Below, one piece after another: positions 8,408 through 18,196 of a stretch of DNA of 64,000 bases; position 1 is the stretch's first letter, and the number at the start of each line of letters is the position of its first letter. The position numbers and the translations under genes were made by a program. The DNA is from an alpha proteobacterium BAL199. GTDB taxonomy: Bacteria > Pseudomonadota > Alphaproteobacteria > Thalassobaculales > Thalassobaculaceae. A model generated the notes under the pieces. The model had not been told where the DNA came from. It made no database searches and saw only the letters and a program-made list of their open reading frames with translations. The stretch is taken from assembly GCA_000171835.1 (NCBI GenBank), contig ABHC01000015.1, positions 62,001 to 126,000 of the forward strand, in the 5' to 3' direction.

Positions 8408-8952
8408 CACTGACCTCCCGCCGGGGTGCCGGCATCCAACGGCGTGTTGCCCAGCACCGTCTCTGCGTTCGCTTCGTAGGATGGCGTCGCACCGGACAGC
8501 ACCCGCACGAGCTCGTCGAGCAACGCCACCGTCAGGATGAATGAGCCGACCGCCATGGCCGATCGTGGAATCCAAAACGGTATCGCCAGCAGCCCTGGGC
8601 TGATCTCGTGGAAAACGTAGGAGTAGTAAACGAGGTCGCCGGCCCAGTAGGTGAAATAGGCCATCGCGGCGAGCATGAAGCCGATGGTCCACAACTCGAA
8701 CCCCTGCCGCACCCGCCCCTTGGACAGGCCGATCAGCAGATTCACACGGATGTGCGCGCCCTGCTTGAAGGTATGCGCCAAGCCGAGGAAGGTTGCCGCG
8801 GCCATGCTGAACCCGGCGCTTTCGGTCGAGTCGACCGCGACGCCGAAGAACCGGCCGACAATCTGTGCCACCACGGTAGCGGCAATCGCCACCAGGAACA
8901 CCGCGGCCGCATAGCCGCTCCATAGATAGAGAGTATCAAGCGCGCGTCGCAC
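8407..8952 (-). CDS. dctQ: TRAP transporter small permease (DctQ)
   Basis: 181-residue small permease of a TRAP transporter with four predicted helices, including AAVFLVAIAATVVAQIVGRFFG and AVGSFILTVALLDELVR. The conserved ESAGFSMAAATFLGLAHTFKQGAHIRVNLL region is characteristic of DctQ. It joins DctM to form the membrane complex. It is preceded by an intercistronic hairpin after dctP and overlaps dctM. This arrangement normally gives more binding protein than permease. Confidence 0.93.
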   Translation of the reverse strand: MRRALDTLYLWSGYAAAVFLVAIAATVVAQIVGRFFGVAVDSTESAGFSMAAATFLGLAHTFKQGAHIRVNLLIGLSKGRVRQGFELWTIGFMLAAMAYFTYWAGDLVYYSYVFHEISPGLLAIPFWIPRSAMAVGSFILTVALLDELVRVLSGATPSYEANAETVLGNTPLDAGTPAGGQ

Positions 8953-8983
8953 GGGCCGCCTCGATGCTGGAGAGAGAAAGAAC

Positions 8984-9007
8984 CCCGGCCGCCTGTCGGC
9001 GGCCGGG
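8984..9007 (-). terminator. Intercistronic hairpin between dctP and dctQ
   Basis: A perfect 10-bp inverted repeat, CCCGGCCGCC at 8984-8993 and GGCGGCCGGG at 8998-9007, with a 4-base loop. Read on the minus strand it is followed by GTTCTTTCTC, a weak T tract. It lies just after the dctP stop, as stem-loops often do between a binding-protein gene and its permease genes. It may stabilise the dctP transcript or cause partial termination. Confidence 0.7.
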
Positions 9008-9021
9008 TACGCTTCATGCGA

Positions 9022-10002
9022 TCACTGCAGCGCGAGGTAGCGATCGAGAACCGCGGCCGCTTCCGGGCTGGCAGTCTTGCGCCAATCATCCATCATCACC
9101 GCGCCGATCTTCTTCATGGCGTCGATGACCTGCGGCGGTGCGTTCGACGTCTTCATGCCGTTCTTCGCCAGAATCTTCATCTGATCCGAAGTGGTCTGCG
9201 CGCTCATCTCCCAGCCACGCAGTTCGGCATTCGCCGCCGCCGCCAGGATGCCGGCCTTGTCGGCATCCGACAGCGCCGAGAAATACCGTTCGCTGACGAT
9301 CACCGCGTTCTTCGATAGAATTGCACCGGCATAGGTGAAGTGGCTGGTGTTGTCCCAGGCCTGAATGTCGATACCGGTTTGCGGGCTGGTGAACAAAGCC
9401 TCGATCAGGCCGGTCGAGAATGCCTGCGGCACCTCAGCAAACGGCAGAATGGTGGCGTTGAACCCGAGCATCTCACCCATCTTCTGGGTGGCGATCGAGT
9501 AGATCCGCAGCTTCTTGCCCTTGAAGTCCTCGGTCGAGTTCACCGGGAACTTCGTGTAGAAGCCCTGCCCCGGCCACGGCGCGTAGTACAGGATCCGCAT
9601 GCCGTCCTTGGCGAACTTCTCTGCGAAATAGCCCTTCTGCAGGTCCTTCAGCAGCCAAGCTTCCGCATAGTTCGAGGCGATGAACGGCAGCCCCGCGAGG
9701 ATGTACATCGGGTCCTCGTTGCCGTACACGCCCAGCCGGATCTCGCCGATCGGCACTTGGCCGCGCTGGACCGCGGTCTTGATCGCGTCCAGCTTGATCA
9801 GCGAGTCGTTGGAATTGAGGTTGATTTTGACGCTGGTGGTCTTGCCCACCTCGTCAATGAACGCCCGGATATTCTTGGTGTGGAAGTTATCCTCCGAGTA
9901 GCCCGAAGCCATGATCCAGTCGACCGCCAGCGCCGGGCCGCTCGCCAGCGCGAGCGTGGCGCCAACAACGGCGGACGCCACTGTGTTGCGTGTCCAAGCC
10001 AT
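9022..10002 (-). CDS. dctP: TRAP transporter substrate-binding protein (DctP family)
   Basis: Periplasmic binding protein of about 326 residues. The start at 10002 is chosen because GGAGGA lies eight bases upstream; the frame runs nine codons further without such a site. The N-terminus MAWTRNTVASAVVGATLALA is a clear Sec signal with probable cleavage after ALA before VDWIMASGY. The mature part has the DctP pattern: FKGKKLRIYS, ATILPFAEVPQAFSTGLIEALFTSP, and the ERYFSALSDADK helix. It delivers the ligand to DctQM. It is the first gene of the eight-gene operon. Upstream are a 20-bp palindrome and an 18-bp tandem repeat, probable control sites. No regulator gene for this operon is apparent nearby. 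Confidence 0.93.
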   Translation of the reverse strand: MAWTRNTVASAVVGATLALASGPALAVDWIMASGYSEDNFHTKNIRAFIDEVGKTTSVKINLNSNDSLIKLDAIKTAVQRGQVPIGEIRLGVYGNEDPMYILAGLPFIASNYAEAWLLKDLQKGYFAEKFAKDGMRILYYAPWPGQGFYTKFPVNSTEDFKGKKLRIYSIATQKMGEMLGFNATILPFAEVPQAFSTGLIEALFTSPQTGIDIQAWDNTSHFTYAGAILSKNAVIVSERYFSALSDADKAGILAAAANAELRGWEMSAQTTSDQMKILAKNGMKTSNAPPQVIDAMKKIGAVMMDDWRKTASPEAAAVLDRYLALQ

Positions 10003-10040
10003 CCCCGAAATCCTCCTGCATTGATGCATCCGTCCGGCCT

Positions 10041-10060
10041 CTCGGACCGATCGGTCCGAG
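10041..10060. promoter_or_regulatory. Perfect 20-bp palindrome upstream of dctP
   Basis: CTCGGACCGATCGGTCCGAG reads identically on both strands. It lies 39-58 bases upstream of the dctP start, where an operator for a dimeric repressor would be expected. There is no loop and no T tract, so a terminator is less likely. The cognate regulator is unknown. Confidence 0.6.
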
Positions 10061-10086
10061 AACCAGACTGTTTGATGCCCGCCTGC

Positions 10087-10122
10087 GCGGACACGCTACA
10101 TTAGGCGGACACGCTACATTAG
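10087..10122. repeat. 18-bp perfect tandem repeat upstream of dctP
   Basis: GCGGACACGCTACATTAG occurs twice head to tail, at 10087-10104 and 10105-10122, with no mismatch. It lies 85-120 bases upstream of dctP in the roughly 320-base space before the divergent MsrQ-like gene. It could be a double activator site or a recent replication slip. Apart from this and the adjacent palindrome I see nothing else in that space. Confidence 0.75.
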
Positions 10123-10319
10123 CAAGATCGAGTCCATCCGGCACGCCCCGGGAAACGCGCAGTTCACCGCCAATCCCGGACCACCCGCTCCGCATGGGTC
10201 TGTTTCGCAATGCACAATGCGCAGGCATGACGCCGATTTGACTGACGATTTTGCAGGCGAACCGAAACTTCAGGCGACATCCCCGCATTGCGGTATCAGA
10301 ACGACATCAGGACGCCGGA

Positions 10320-11207
10320 ATGACAACAGCGACCGACACGATACGCCCAAACCGGCCGAGGGGAGCCTCATTGCGAGTCTACCTGCCCTGGACAGACTCC
10401 GCCGGCCGGTTCTCCCCCCTCGTGCTTGTCGTCTTTCTGGCGCTGCTGACCCCGGCCGTACTGCTGGCCTTCGACGCTGCCATCGGAAACCTCGGACCAC
10501 GCCCCTGGAACATCGCGATCCATCGGGTCGGCTGGTGGACGGTTGTGTTCCTGTTGGCATCGCTCGCCGTAACCCCGCTGCGCCGAACGTTGCGCTGGAA
10601 CAGCCTGATCGGCGTGCGGCGGATGATCGGGGTCGCCGCGTTCGTCGCCGCAGCGTTCCATCTCGTCCTCTACGCCGGCGAACAGGCCTGGGACCTGCTG
10701 AAGGTGTCCAGCGAGATCGTGCTACGGATCTACCTGGCGATCGGTCTGGCCGCGCTGCTCAGTCTTGGCGCGCTCGCGGCGACCTCCACCGACGCCATGG
10801 TGCGCCGGCTCGGCGGCAAACGCTGGCAGTTCCTGCACCGCCTGACTTATCCGGTAGCCGTCCTGGCGCTCATTCACTTCTTCATGCAGATCAAGGCCGA
10901 TATCACCCAGCCGATCCTGTTCAGCGGCCTGTTTGTCTGGTTGATGGCGTATCGCTTGTGGCGCAACCGGCTCAGCGACCCGGGAACCGGCGGTCTGGTT
11001 GCCCTGGCCATTGCAGCAGCGCTGCTGACTGCCACTGGCGAGACGGCAGGTATCGCCTGGACCTACCACGCCCCCATGTGGACGATCATCCAGGCGCATT
11101 TCGACACAGCCATCGGCATCCGCCCGGCCTGGTGGGTATTGGGTGCCGGCCTGGCGGTCGCGGCAGCCTCCGCCTTCCGCCGACAGCCGCGCCGCGCGCT
11201 GGCCTGA
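10320..11207 (+). CDS. MsrQ/YedZ-like heme-binding ferric-reductase-domain membrane protein
   Basis: About 295 residues with a ferric reductase-like transmembrane domain. Helices carry the expected heme-ligand histidines in NIAIHRVGWW, FHLVLYAGE and RWQFLHRLTYP, and LHRLTYPVAVLALIHFF is typical of MsrQ. MsrQ passes electrons to the periplasmic methionine sulfoxide reductase MsrP. No msrP lies beside it, and two extra C-terminal helices make it longer than E. coli MsrQ, so the partner may differ. The ATG at 10320 is preferred over the longer frame because AGGA precedes it and the N-terminus then fits. It converges with upp with one base between the stops. Confidence 0.78.
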   Translation: MTTATDTIRPNRPRGASLRVYLPWTDSAGRFSPLVLVVFLALLTPAVLLAFDAAIGNLGPRPWNIAIHRVGWWTVVFLLASLAVTPLRRTLRWNSLIGVRRMIGVAAFVAAAFHLVLYAGEQAWDLLKVSSEIVLRIYLAIGLAALLSLGALAATSTDAMVRRLGGKRWQFLHRLTYPVAVLALIHFFMQIKADITQPILFSGLFVWLMAYRLWRNRLSDPGTGGLVALAIAAALLTATGETAGIAWTYHAPMWTIIQAHFDTAIGIRPAWWVLGAGLAVAAASAFRRQPRRALA

Positions 11208-11208
11208 C

Positions 11209-11844
11209 CTACTTGGTGCCGTACATCCGGTCGCCGGCGTCGCCCAGGCCCGGCAGGATGTAACCGTGGTCATTCAACTGACGATCGATCGCCGCCGTGT
11301 AGATCGGCACGTCCGGATGAGCCGCCGTGAACGCGGCTATGCCTTCGGGCGCCGCCAACAGGCAGACGAACTTGATGCGGGTCGCCCCGGCATCCTTCAG
11401 GCGCTGCACGGCAGCCGCCGCTGAATTTCCGGTCGCCAGCATCGGATCGACCGCAATGCACAGCCGGTCGCCAATCTGCTCCGGCAGCTTCATGTAGTAC
11501 TCGACCGGCTTCAGCGACTTCGGATCGCGGTACAACCCGACATGACCGACCCGGGCCGACGGGACCAGATCCAGCATGCCATCCAGAAGGCCGTTGCCGG
11601 CGCGCAGGATCGACACGAAGCACAGCTTCTTGCCCTCCAGCTTCGGCGCCATCATCGTCTCCAGTGGCGTCTGGATCTCGATCATCGAGACCTCAAGGTC
11701 GCGCAAGACCTCGTATGCCAAAAGCAGACTGATTTCCTGGAGCAGTTGGCGGAACTTGGACGTCGCCGTCGTCGCCTCGCGCATGATCGTCAGCTTGTGA
11801 CGGATCAGCGGATGGTCGACGACAACCGTGTTGGGATGCGTCAT
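11209..11844 (-). CDS. upp: Uracil phosphoribosyltransferase
   Basis: 211-residue cytoplasmic enzyme that converts uracil and PRPP to UMP. Diagnostic stretches are [12 protein letters not shown] at the N-terminus, [22 protein letters not shown], the PRPP loop [12 protein letters not shown], and the C-terminal uracil-binding [20 protein letters not shown]. Length and ends match the family exactly. The TetR regulator upstream on the same strand resembles RutR, the pyrimidine-responsive regulator, so the two may be linked in pyrimidine salvage. The space between them is about 98 bases. Confidence 0.97.
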   Translation of the reverse strand: MTHPNTVVVDHPLIRHKLTIMREATTATSKFRQLLQEISLLLAYEVLRDLEVSMIEIQTPLETMMAPKLEGKKLCFVSILRAGNGLLDGMLDLVPSARVGHVGLYRDPKSLKPVEYYMKLPEQIGDRLCIAVDPMLATGNSAAAAVQRLKDAGATRIKFVCLLAAPEGIAAFTAAHPDVPIYTAAIDRQLNDHGYILPGLGDAGDRMYGTK

Positions 11845-11942
11845 GGCACGGCCTCTCTCAGTCGGAACAGCATCGCGTCACCGGCCAACGCCGGCGAACG
11901 TACTTGCCCCGCCCTTTAGCACGCCGGCTCGTGATGAGGTCG

Positions 11943-12644
11943 TCAAATCTGACGCCTTGCCACCGTGGATCCAGCCGCCGGAATCGGTATTCCCAGACCG
12001 CGCAAGACGATTGCCGTCACGGTCTCCACGGCATCTCGGAATTCGCCATCGTCCAGCCGGTCGACGCCCAGGACCGCTGTGACCTGCGGTGCGAAATCCG
12101 CATAGGTCTGAGTGACCGCCCAAATTGTGAAGAACACATGCTCCGGCGGCAGGTCGGCCATCATGCCGCGCCGCTGCCAGGTGCGGAACACCGTGCCCTG
12201 CCGCTCCACCCAGGCACGCAGATAACCCTGCAGGTAACCGCCGATCACCGGTGCGCCGGTGATGACTTCCATGGCGAACACCCGCGACGCCTCCGGTCGC
12301 TCCTTCGACAGCGCCATCTTGCGCTGGATGTAGCCGGTCAGCGCCTCGGCCGGATCGTCGTCCACGCTGATCTCGCCCAGCGCGCCCAGCCAGACCTCCA
12401 GGATATCGGCGATGACCGCCTCGTACAGCGCCTCCTTGCTCTTGAAGTAGTAGAGCAGGTTGGCTTTCGGCAGGGCCACTTCCTCGGCGATCTCGTCCAG
12501 GCGGGCGCCACGATAACCCCGGCGTGCGAACACGCGCTCGGCGGCCGTCAGGATTTCACGGCGGTTGCGTTCGCCGATCCGGCCCCGGCGTCGCGTCGCG
12601 GATACGATCTTTGCGGGGAGGTCGGATGCGGTCGCTTCGCTCAT
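11943..12644 (-). CDS. TetR-family regulator, RutR-like
   Basis: About 233 residues. The N-terminal helix-turn-helix (residues about 25-70) reads RREILTAAERVFARRGYRGARLDEIAEEVALPKANLLYYFKSKEALYEAV. The C-terminal part matches the YcdC/RutR ligand domain, with HVFFTIWAVTQTYADFAPQV typical of RutR. RutR senses uracil or thymine and controls pyrimidine use, which fits the adjacent upp. The frame could open at GTG 12650, but ATG 12644 gives the usual MSEAT-type start; no strong ribosome site is visible for either. It could instead control another operon, since the rut genes are not in the window. Confidence 0.82.
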   Translation of the reverse strand: MSEATASDLPAKIVSATRRRGRIGERNRREILTAAERVFARRGYRGARLDEIAEEVALPKANLLYYFKSKEALYEAVIADILEVWLGALGEISVDDDPAEALTGYIQRKMALSKERPEASRVFAMEVITGAPVIGGYLQGYLRAWVERQGTVFRTWQRRGMMADLPPEHVFFTIWAVTQTYADFAPQVTAVLGVDRLDDGEFRDAVETVTAIVLRGLGIPIPAAGSTVARRQI

Positions 12645-12686
12645 GCCCACAGAATAGGCAGCGAATGCGGCTGCCGATACCCCCGA

Positions 12687-13769
12687 TCAGCGCGCCGCAA
12701 CGCGCGCCAATGCCGCATCCGTCTCTGCGACCAGCGCCGACATCAGGTCGGGCGCCGACAGCCGGCGCGCCAACCGGACCCCCTGCCCGGCCCACAGCGA
12801 CAGATAGTCGGCCTTGCCCTGCTTGCCGGCCGCCGTGCGCATTGGACGGGTCAGGGTGTTCTGCAACGGGAACGCCAGGATGTCGTCACCGCTGGCGCCC
12901 GCTTCCACCGTTTCCATGAACCGGTTGACGATGCCACGCGCCGGCCGACCCGAGAACGCCCGGGTCACCCGGGTCCGGCTCTCTGTCGCGGCGAAGATCG
13001 CCGCCTTGTAGGCGTCGGGCACCCCGGCCTCGCCGCAGGTCAGGAACGCCGTGCCCATCTGGACGGCGTCGGCACCAAGCACTAAGGCTGCCGCGATGCC
13101 GCGGCCGTCCATGATCCCGCCCGACGCAATGACCGGGATCGATACAGCGTCCAGTACCTGCGGGACCAGGGCCATGGTGCCAACCACCCCGGCGTTCAGG
13201 TCGCCGAGGAAGGTACCGCGATGGCCGCCCGCCTCACCGCCCTGGGCAACAATGGCGTCGACACCGGAGCGTTCCAGAGCGACCGCCTCGTCGACCGTGG
13301 TCGCGGTGCCGATCAACGTCATCCCCTTGGCCTTGATCGCCTGAACCGCAAAGTCCGGCAACAGGCCCAGGGTGAAGCTGAACGCCGAGACACCGGACTC
13401 CAGCGCCGCCGCCAACCGGTCCTCGAACGGATCGGCCGCCAGTACCGGCGGGCTCGGCGTCTCCAACCCAAGCTCGGCAAAGAACGGCGCCACACGATCG
13501 ACGGCCCGATGCGGAGCGGTTGGTGGCTCCGACACCGGTTGCGGTGCGAACAGGTTGACGCCGAATCGCCGGTTGGTGCTCGACCGGATTGCCCGACCGG
13601 ATTCAATGATCTGATCCGGGGACAGGTAGGCGCCACCGAAGAACCCCATGCCGCCGGCCTGGGAGACGGCCGCCACCAGCGCCGGCGTGTCGCCGCCGCC
13701 GGCCATCGGCGCCTGGATGATCGGGTGATCCAGCCCGAGCGTGTCCATCAGTGGCGTTCGGAACGACAT
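12687..13769 (-). CDS. Nitronate monooxygenase (NMO / 2-nitropropane dioxygenase family)
   Basis: 360-residue FMN-dependent TIM barrel. It begins with PLMDTLGLDHPIIQAPMAGG, the standard N-terminus. It contains GVDAIVAQGGEAGGHRGTF with the catalytic histidine, IPVIASGGIMDGRGIAAALVLGADAVQMGTAFL for phosphate binding, and the late NTLTRPMR stretch. It oxidises propionate 3-nitronate or related nitronates, protecting respiration. GGAG seven bases before the ATG supports the start. It is apparently a single gene between the TetR and LysR genes. Confidence 0.92.
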   Translation of the reverse strand: MSFRTPLMDTLGLDHPIIQAPMAGGGDTPALVAAVSQAGGMGFFGGAYLSPDQIIESGRAIRSSTNRRFGVNLFAPQPVSEPPTAPHRAVDRVAPFFAELGLETPSPPVLAADPFEDRLAAALESGVSAFSFTLGLLPDFAVQAIKAKGMTLIGTATTVDEAVALERSGVDAIVAQGGEAGGHRGTFLGDLNAGVVGTMALVPQVLDAVSIPVIASGGIMDGRGIAAALVLGADAVQMGTAFLTCGEAGVPDAYKAAIFAATESRTRVTRAFSGRPARGIVNRFMETVEAGASGDDILAFPLQNTLTRPMRTAAGKQGKADYLSLWAGQGVRLARRLSAPDLMSALVAETDAALARVAAR

Positions 13770-13881
13770 GGTCGGGCTCCTTCGCGTAGTGCCGAGAATC
13801 AGGGCTTAAACCTAGTCTCGCCGATACATCAGTAAAAATGGAATTGTCAGATCTCATCCATCACCCGTAATGATGGGTTCG

Positions 13882-14766
13882 TCATTCCGCCGCGTCGGCA
13901 TGAAGGCTTGGTCGGACATGATCCAGGAATGCGCTGAGTGCGCTGGACCGCCGGGCATCCCTGCGCCGGATGAACACGGTCTCGACCCGGCTCTCGGCTG
14001 GCGGCAGATCGTGCACGGCGACCCGACCATCCCGCCACACCGGGCCGATCAGGCTGCGCGGCAGCAGGGTCACGCCCAACCCGGCTGCCACCGCCCCGAA
14101 CACCGCTTCCAGGGTTCCGAACTCCATCAGCCGGTAATCGACCAGTCCGCGGACCGCCAAAATCGCTTCCAGCCGCTGGCGGTACGAACAGCCGGCACGC
14201 AGCACCACGATCCGCAGACCGGTGCGACCGGACAGCGCGTCCAGCGACGGAACCGCCGGTCCGGTCAGCACGGCCAGATCCTCATGGAACACGGTCTCCT
14301 CGTCGATCTCGGGGTGCTCGACCGGACCGCACACGAACGCGCCCTCGACCCGGCGCTGCTGGACGTCGTCGACCAGTTCCGCTGTCGTGCCGGGCCGCAG
14401 CGTCAAATCAACGTCGGGATAGGCGGCCACGTAGGACGCCAGCACCGGCGACAGGCGCAGGGCAGCCGTGGTCTCCAGCGAACCGATGATCAGCGCGCCG
14501 CGCGGCGTGCCGTCGTCGCGCACTGCCGCGGTCGCCTCAACCAGCAGTGCCGCGATGCGATGGGCGTAGGGCAGCAACCGCTCGCCTGCTGCGGTCAGCG
14601 TCACGCCACGGCTGTGCCGTTGGAACAGCGGCTCACCCAGTCCCGCCTCCAGCGACCGGATCCGCGCGGTGACATTGGATTGCACGGTGTTCAACTCGGT
14701 CGCGGCCCGGCTGATGCCGCCGAGCCTAGCCACCGCCTCGAACACCCGAAGATCGGACGCATCCAT
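13882..14766 (-). CDS. LysR-family transcriptional regulator
   Basis: About 294 residues. The N-terminal winged HTH is MDASDLRVFEAVARLGGISRAATELNTVQSNVTARIRSLEAGLG, followed by a substrate-binding domain from about residue 90. The HTH is of the type seen in CbbR- and YofA-like regulators. Start 14766 is chosen because GGAG stands six bases upstream; an in-frame ATG at 14778 is possible. The long upstream frame is shadow of the next LysR gene. It lies 50 bases downstream of a second LysR gene on the same strand, and the effector is unknown. Confidence 0.85.
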   Translation of the reverse strand: MDASDLRVFEAVARLGGISRAATELNTVQSNVTARIRSLEAGLGEPLFQRHSRGVTLTAAGERLLPYAHRIAALLVEATAAVRDDGTPRGALIIGSLETTAALRLSPVLASYVAAYPDVDLTLRPGTTAELVDDVQQRRVEGAFVCGPVEHPEIDEETVFHEDLAVLTGPAVPSLDALSGRTGLRIVVLRAGCSYRQRLEAILAVRGLVDYRLMEFGTLEAVFGAVAAGLGVTLLPRSLIGPVWRDGRVAVHDLPPAESRVETVFIRRRDARRSSALSAFLDHVRPSLHADAAE

Positions 14767-14815
14767 GGCACTCTCCATCACTCCAAGAGATGGATTATGC
14801 CAAACCAGACCACTA

Positions 14816-15745
14816 TCAGGAATACCGAGCGGATAGCCCTTCGGCAGCGGCACGGTCCAGCAGCCAGGTACGGACCAATTCGGCCCCGGCTTGGCCGTCG
14901 CCCGTCGCCGACGGCAGCAACCAATACGCCGGCCCGCTGATCGCATGACCTGGAAGCGGTGCCGCCAGCCGGCCCTCTCGCATTTCATCCTCGGTCAGCA
15001 CGCTGCTCTCCAGCACGATACCGAGTCCCTTGGCAGCCGCCTCGATCGCAACGTCAGACGGATCGAGTTCCATCGCCGCGGCGCCGGTCCGATCGACGTC
15101 GATCCCGTGCCGCCGGAACCAGCTCCGCCACGACATTGCGTTGCCCCGGGTTCCGATCAGCGGACGCGAGAGCAGATCGCGCGGGCCGTGAATGCCGTCG
15201 GCCAGCGCGGGCGCGCACAGCGGTTGAATCGTCTCGTCGAGCAACCGGGTCGCCCGCGTGTCCCAGGCGCGGGCATCGCCGTAGACGATCGCCAGGTCGA
15301 CGCCCGTAGCGTTCGGACGCTGGTCCTTGTCGGCGTTCACGCGGATGTCGATCCCTGGATGCGCCGCCAGCAGGGCCGGCAGCCGCGGCAGCAGCCAGCG
15401 GCTGGCGAACGACGGCGGGGTCTGCAGCCGGACGACCTGCAGAGTCCGGCCACTGCGACGCCGTCGCGTAGCCTCCACCGCCCGCTTCACCAACTCAAAG
15501 CCGTCTCGGATTCCGGCGAACAGGTCCCGGCCGTCCTGCGACAAAGTCACCCCGCGCCCGATCCGCTCGAACAGATCCACTCCCAGGCCGGCTTCCAGCG
15601 ACCGCACCTGATGGCTGACCGCTGATGGGGTCAGACCAAGCTCGTCCGCCGCCGCTCGGAAACTGCCCAGGCGGGCCGAAGCTTCGAACACCACGAGCGC
15701 CCGGAGCGGCAGGTTCGATCCCAACAAGCGGCACCTCGACAGCAT
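14816..15745 (-). CDS. LysR-family regulator, GcvA-like, divergent from dgdA
   Basis: 309 residues. The HTH is LRALVVFEASARLGSFRAAADELGLTPSAVSHQVRSLEAGLG, and the effector domain has the GcvA-type stretch PRLPALLAAHPGIDIRV. It is divergently placed from the dialkylglycine decarboxylase gene with 132 bases between the starts, the usual arrangement for a LysR regulator and its target. In Burkholderia dgdA is also accompanied by a LysR-type gene, dgdR. The ATG at 15745 has AGGA only one base before it; a TTG at 15727 with GAGG six bases upstream is a plausible alternative start. Confidence 0.85.
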   Translation of the reverse strand: MLSRCRLLGSNLPLRALVVFEASARLGSFRAAADELGLTPSAVSHQVRSLEAGLGVDLFERIGRGVTLSQDGRDLFAGIRDGFELVKRAVEATRRRRSGRTLQVVRLQTPPSFASRWLLPRLPALLAAHPGIDIRVNADKDQRPNATGVDLAIVYGDARAWDTRATRLLDETIQPLCAPALADGIHGPRDLLSRPLIGTRGNAMSWRSWFRRHGIDVDRTGAAAMELDPSDVAIEAAAKGLGIVLESSVLTEDEMREGRLAAPLPGHAISGPAYWLLPSATGDGQAGAELVRTWLLDRAAAEGLSARYS

Positions 15746-15844
15746 GTCCTTATTAAAAATGATGAATCCATCTCACCTGTCCAGCGAGTTCTTTGCGCTT
15801 GCGGCCCGGCCGGTTGCGGACGCTTCATATTGCCGACGACGTAG

Positions 15845-17176
<1,332 letters not shown>

Positions 17177-17220
17177 TGCGGTTGCGGTCCGCTCGTCCGA
17201 CGGATCCCGGCTCAAGGGGT

Positions 17221-17279
17221 CGGGATGACGGCCGTGTCTGGTCGGCGCACGTCAACTGGTTCTCTTTGACGTCATCCCG
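17221..17279. repeat. REP-like nested inverted repeat between convergent genes
   Basis: A perfect 10-bp inverted repeat, CGGGATGACG at 17221-17230 and CGTCATCCCG at 17270-17279. Inside it lies a second 7-bp stem, ACGTCAA at 17249-17255 and TTGACGT at 17266-17272, which overlaps the outer right arm by three bases, so the two stems compete. The CGTCATCCCGG core is a common dispersed intergenic motif in alphaproteobacteria. It lies between the convergent dgdA and EamA genes and covers the EamA stop, so it may act as a two-way terminator. Confidence 0.6.
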
Positions 17280-18196
17280 GACAGACGCGTCGCGGCGCGG
17301 CTGATCCGCGATCCAGATCCGGACCATCCCAGGGTAACCCCAAGGCTGGCCAACACGATCAGGGTCAGCCCCAATGCCTGCCCCAGGTCGATCAGGCGGC
17401 CGTACACTGCCGCGTCCACCAGCACGGCGCTGGCCGGGTACAGGAAAGTCAGCACCGCGATCACCGGAGTGGCGAGGCCGGGCAGCGCGCCGTAGATCAG
17501 CACGTAGACCAGTCCGGTGTGGATCAGCCCGATCCCGGCGAGCCAGCCCCACTGCGTGCCACTCAATACCATCGGGGAAACCGGGTCGAGCAGCGCCAGC
17601 AGCGGCACCCCGACCAGGCACTGGATCAGGGTCAGCATCGGCGACCGAACCCCGGTGACCCGCCGGGCCAGCAGGGTGACCCAGGCATACAGGAAGGCAC
17701 CGCCGAGCGCGCAGCCGATCCCGATGAGATAGACGCCGTCGACACCGTGCAGCAGCGCCTCCGGGCCGATTGCAGCGACCAGTCCGGCGAATGCGAGACC
17801 CACCCAGGCCAACCGCGAGGCCGTCAACCGCTCACCGAAAGCGATCGCGCCGATCAGCAGCACCAGGAACGGCTGGACGTGGAACACGATGGTGGCAAGC
17901 GCGATGCCGATCCGGCCAAGTGCGGCGGTGAACAGCACCCAGTTCCCGGTCATCAGCACGCCTGTCAGCACCGCCAGCAGCAGCGTCCCCCGGCTGGCCG
18001 CACGCAGACTCAACCACCCAGCCCATCGACCGTACAGTCCCAGCGCCAGCGCCCCGATCAGGCAGCGGTAGAACACGATGGACACCGCATCCTGTCCGCT
18101 TTCGACGACGAACACCCCGAGGGTGCCGAGCAGGAGGTTGCCGACTGCCAGTTCGATGATGGAGCGGCGCGAAGGAGAGAGAGGCGTGAACGGCAT
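17252..18196 (-). CDS. EamA/DMT-family membrane transporter
   Basis: About 314 residues, ten predicted helices in two EamA repeats. Typical parts are GNLLLGTLGVFVVES, VLMTGNWVLFTAALGRIGIALATIVFHVQPFLVLLIGA, and the late GLIHTGLVYVLIYGALPGLATPVIAVLTFLYPASAVLVD. The start at 18196 is preferred because GGAG lies six bases upstream; the frame opens 11 codons earlier at 18229. It is divergent from a LysR gene 96 bases away, which probably regulates it. Substrate unknown, perhaps an amino acid or metabolite exporter. The C-terminal tail is basic and Ser-rich. Confidence 0.88.
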   Translation of the reverse strand: MPFTPLSPSRRSIIELAVGNLLLGTLGVFVVESGQDAVSIVFYRCLIGALALGLYGRWAGWLSLRAASRGTLLLAVLTGVLMTGNWVLFTAALGRIGIALATIVFHVQPFLVLLIGAIAFGERLTASRLAWVGLAFAGLVAAIGPEALLHGVDGVYLIGIGCALGGAFLYAWVTLLARRVTGVRSPMLTLIQCLVGVPLLALLDPVSPMVLSGTQWGWLAGIGLIHTGLVYVLIYGALPGLATPVIAVLTFLYPASAVLVDAAVYGRLIDLGQALGLTLIVLASLGVTLGWSGSGSRISRAATRLSGMTSKRTS

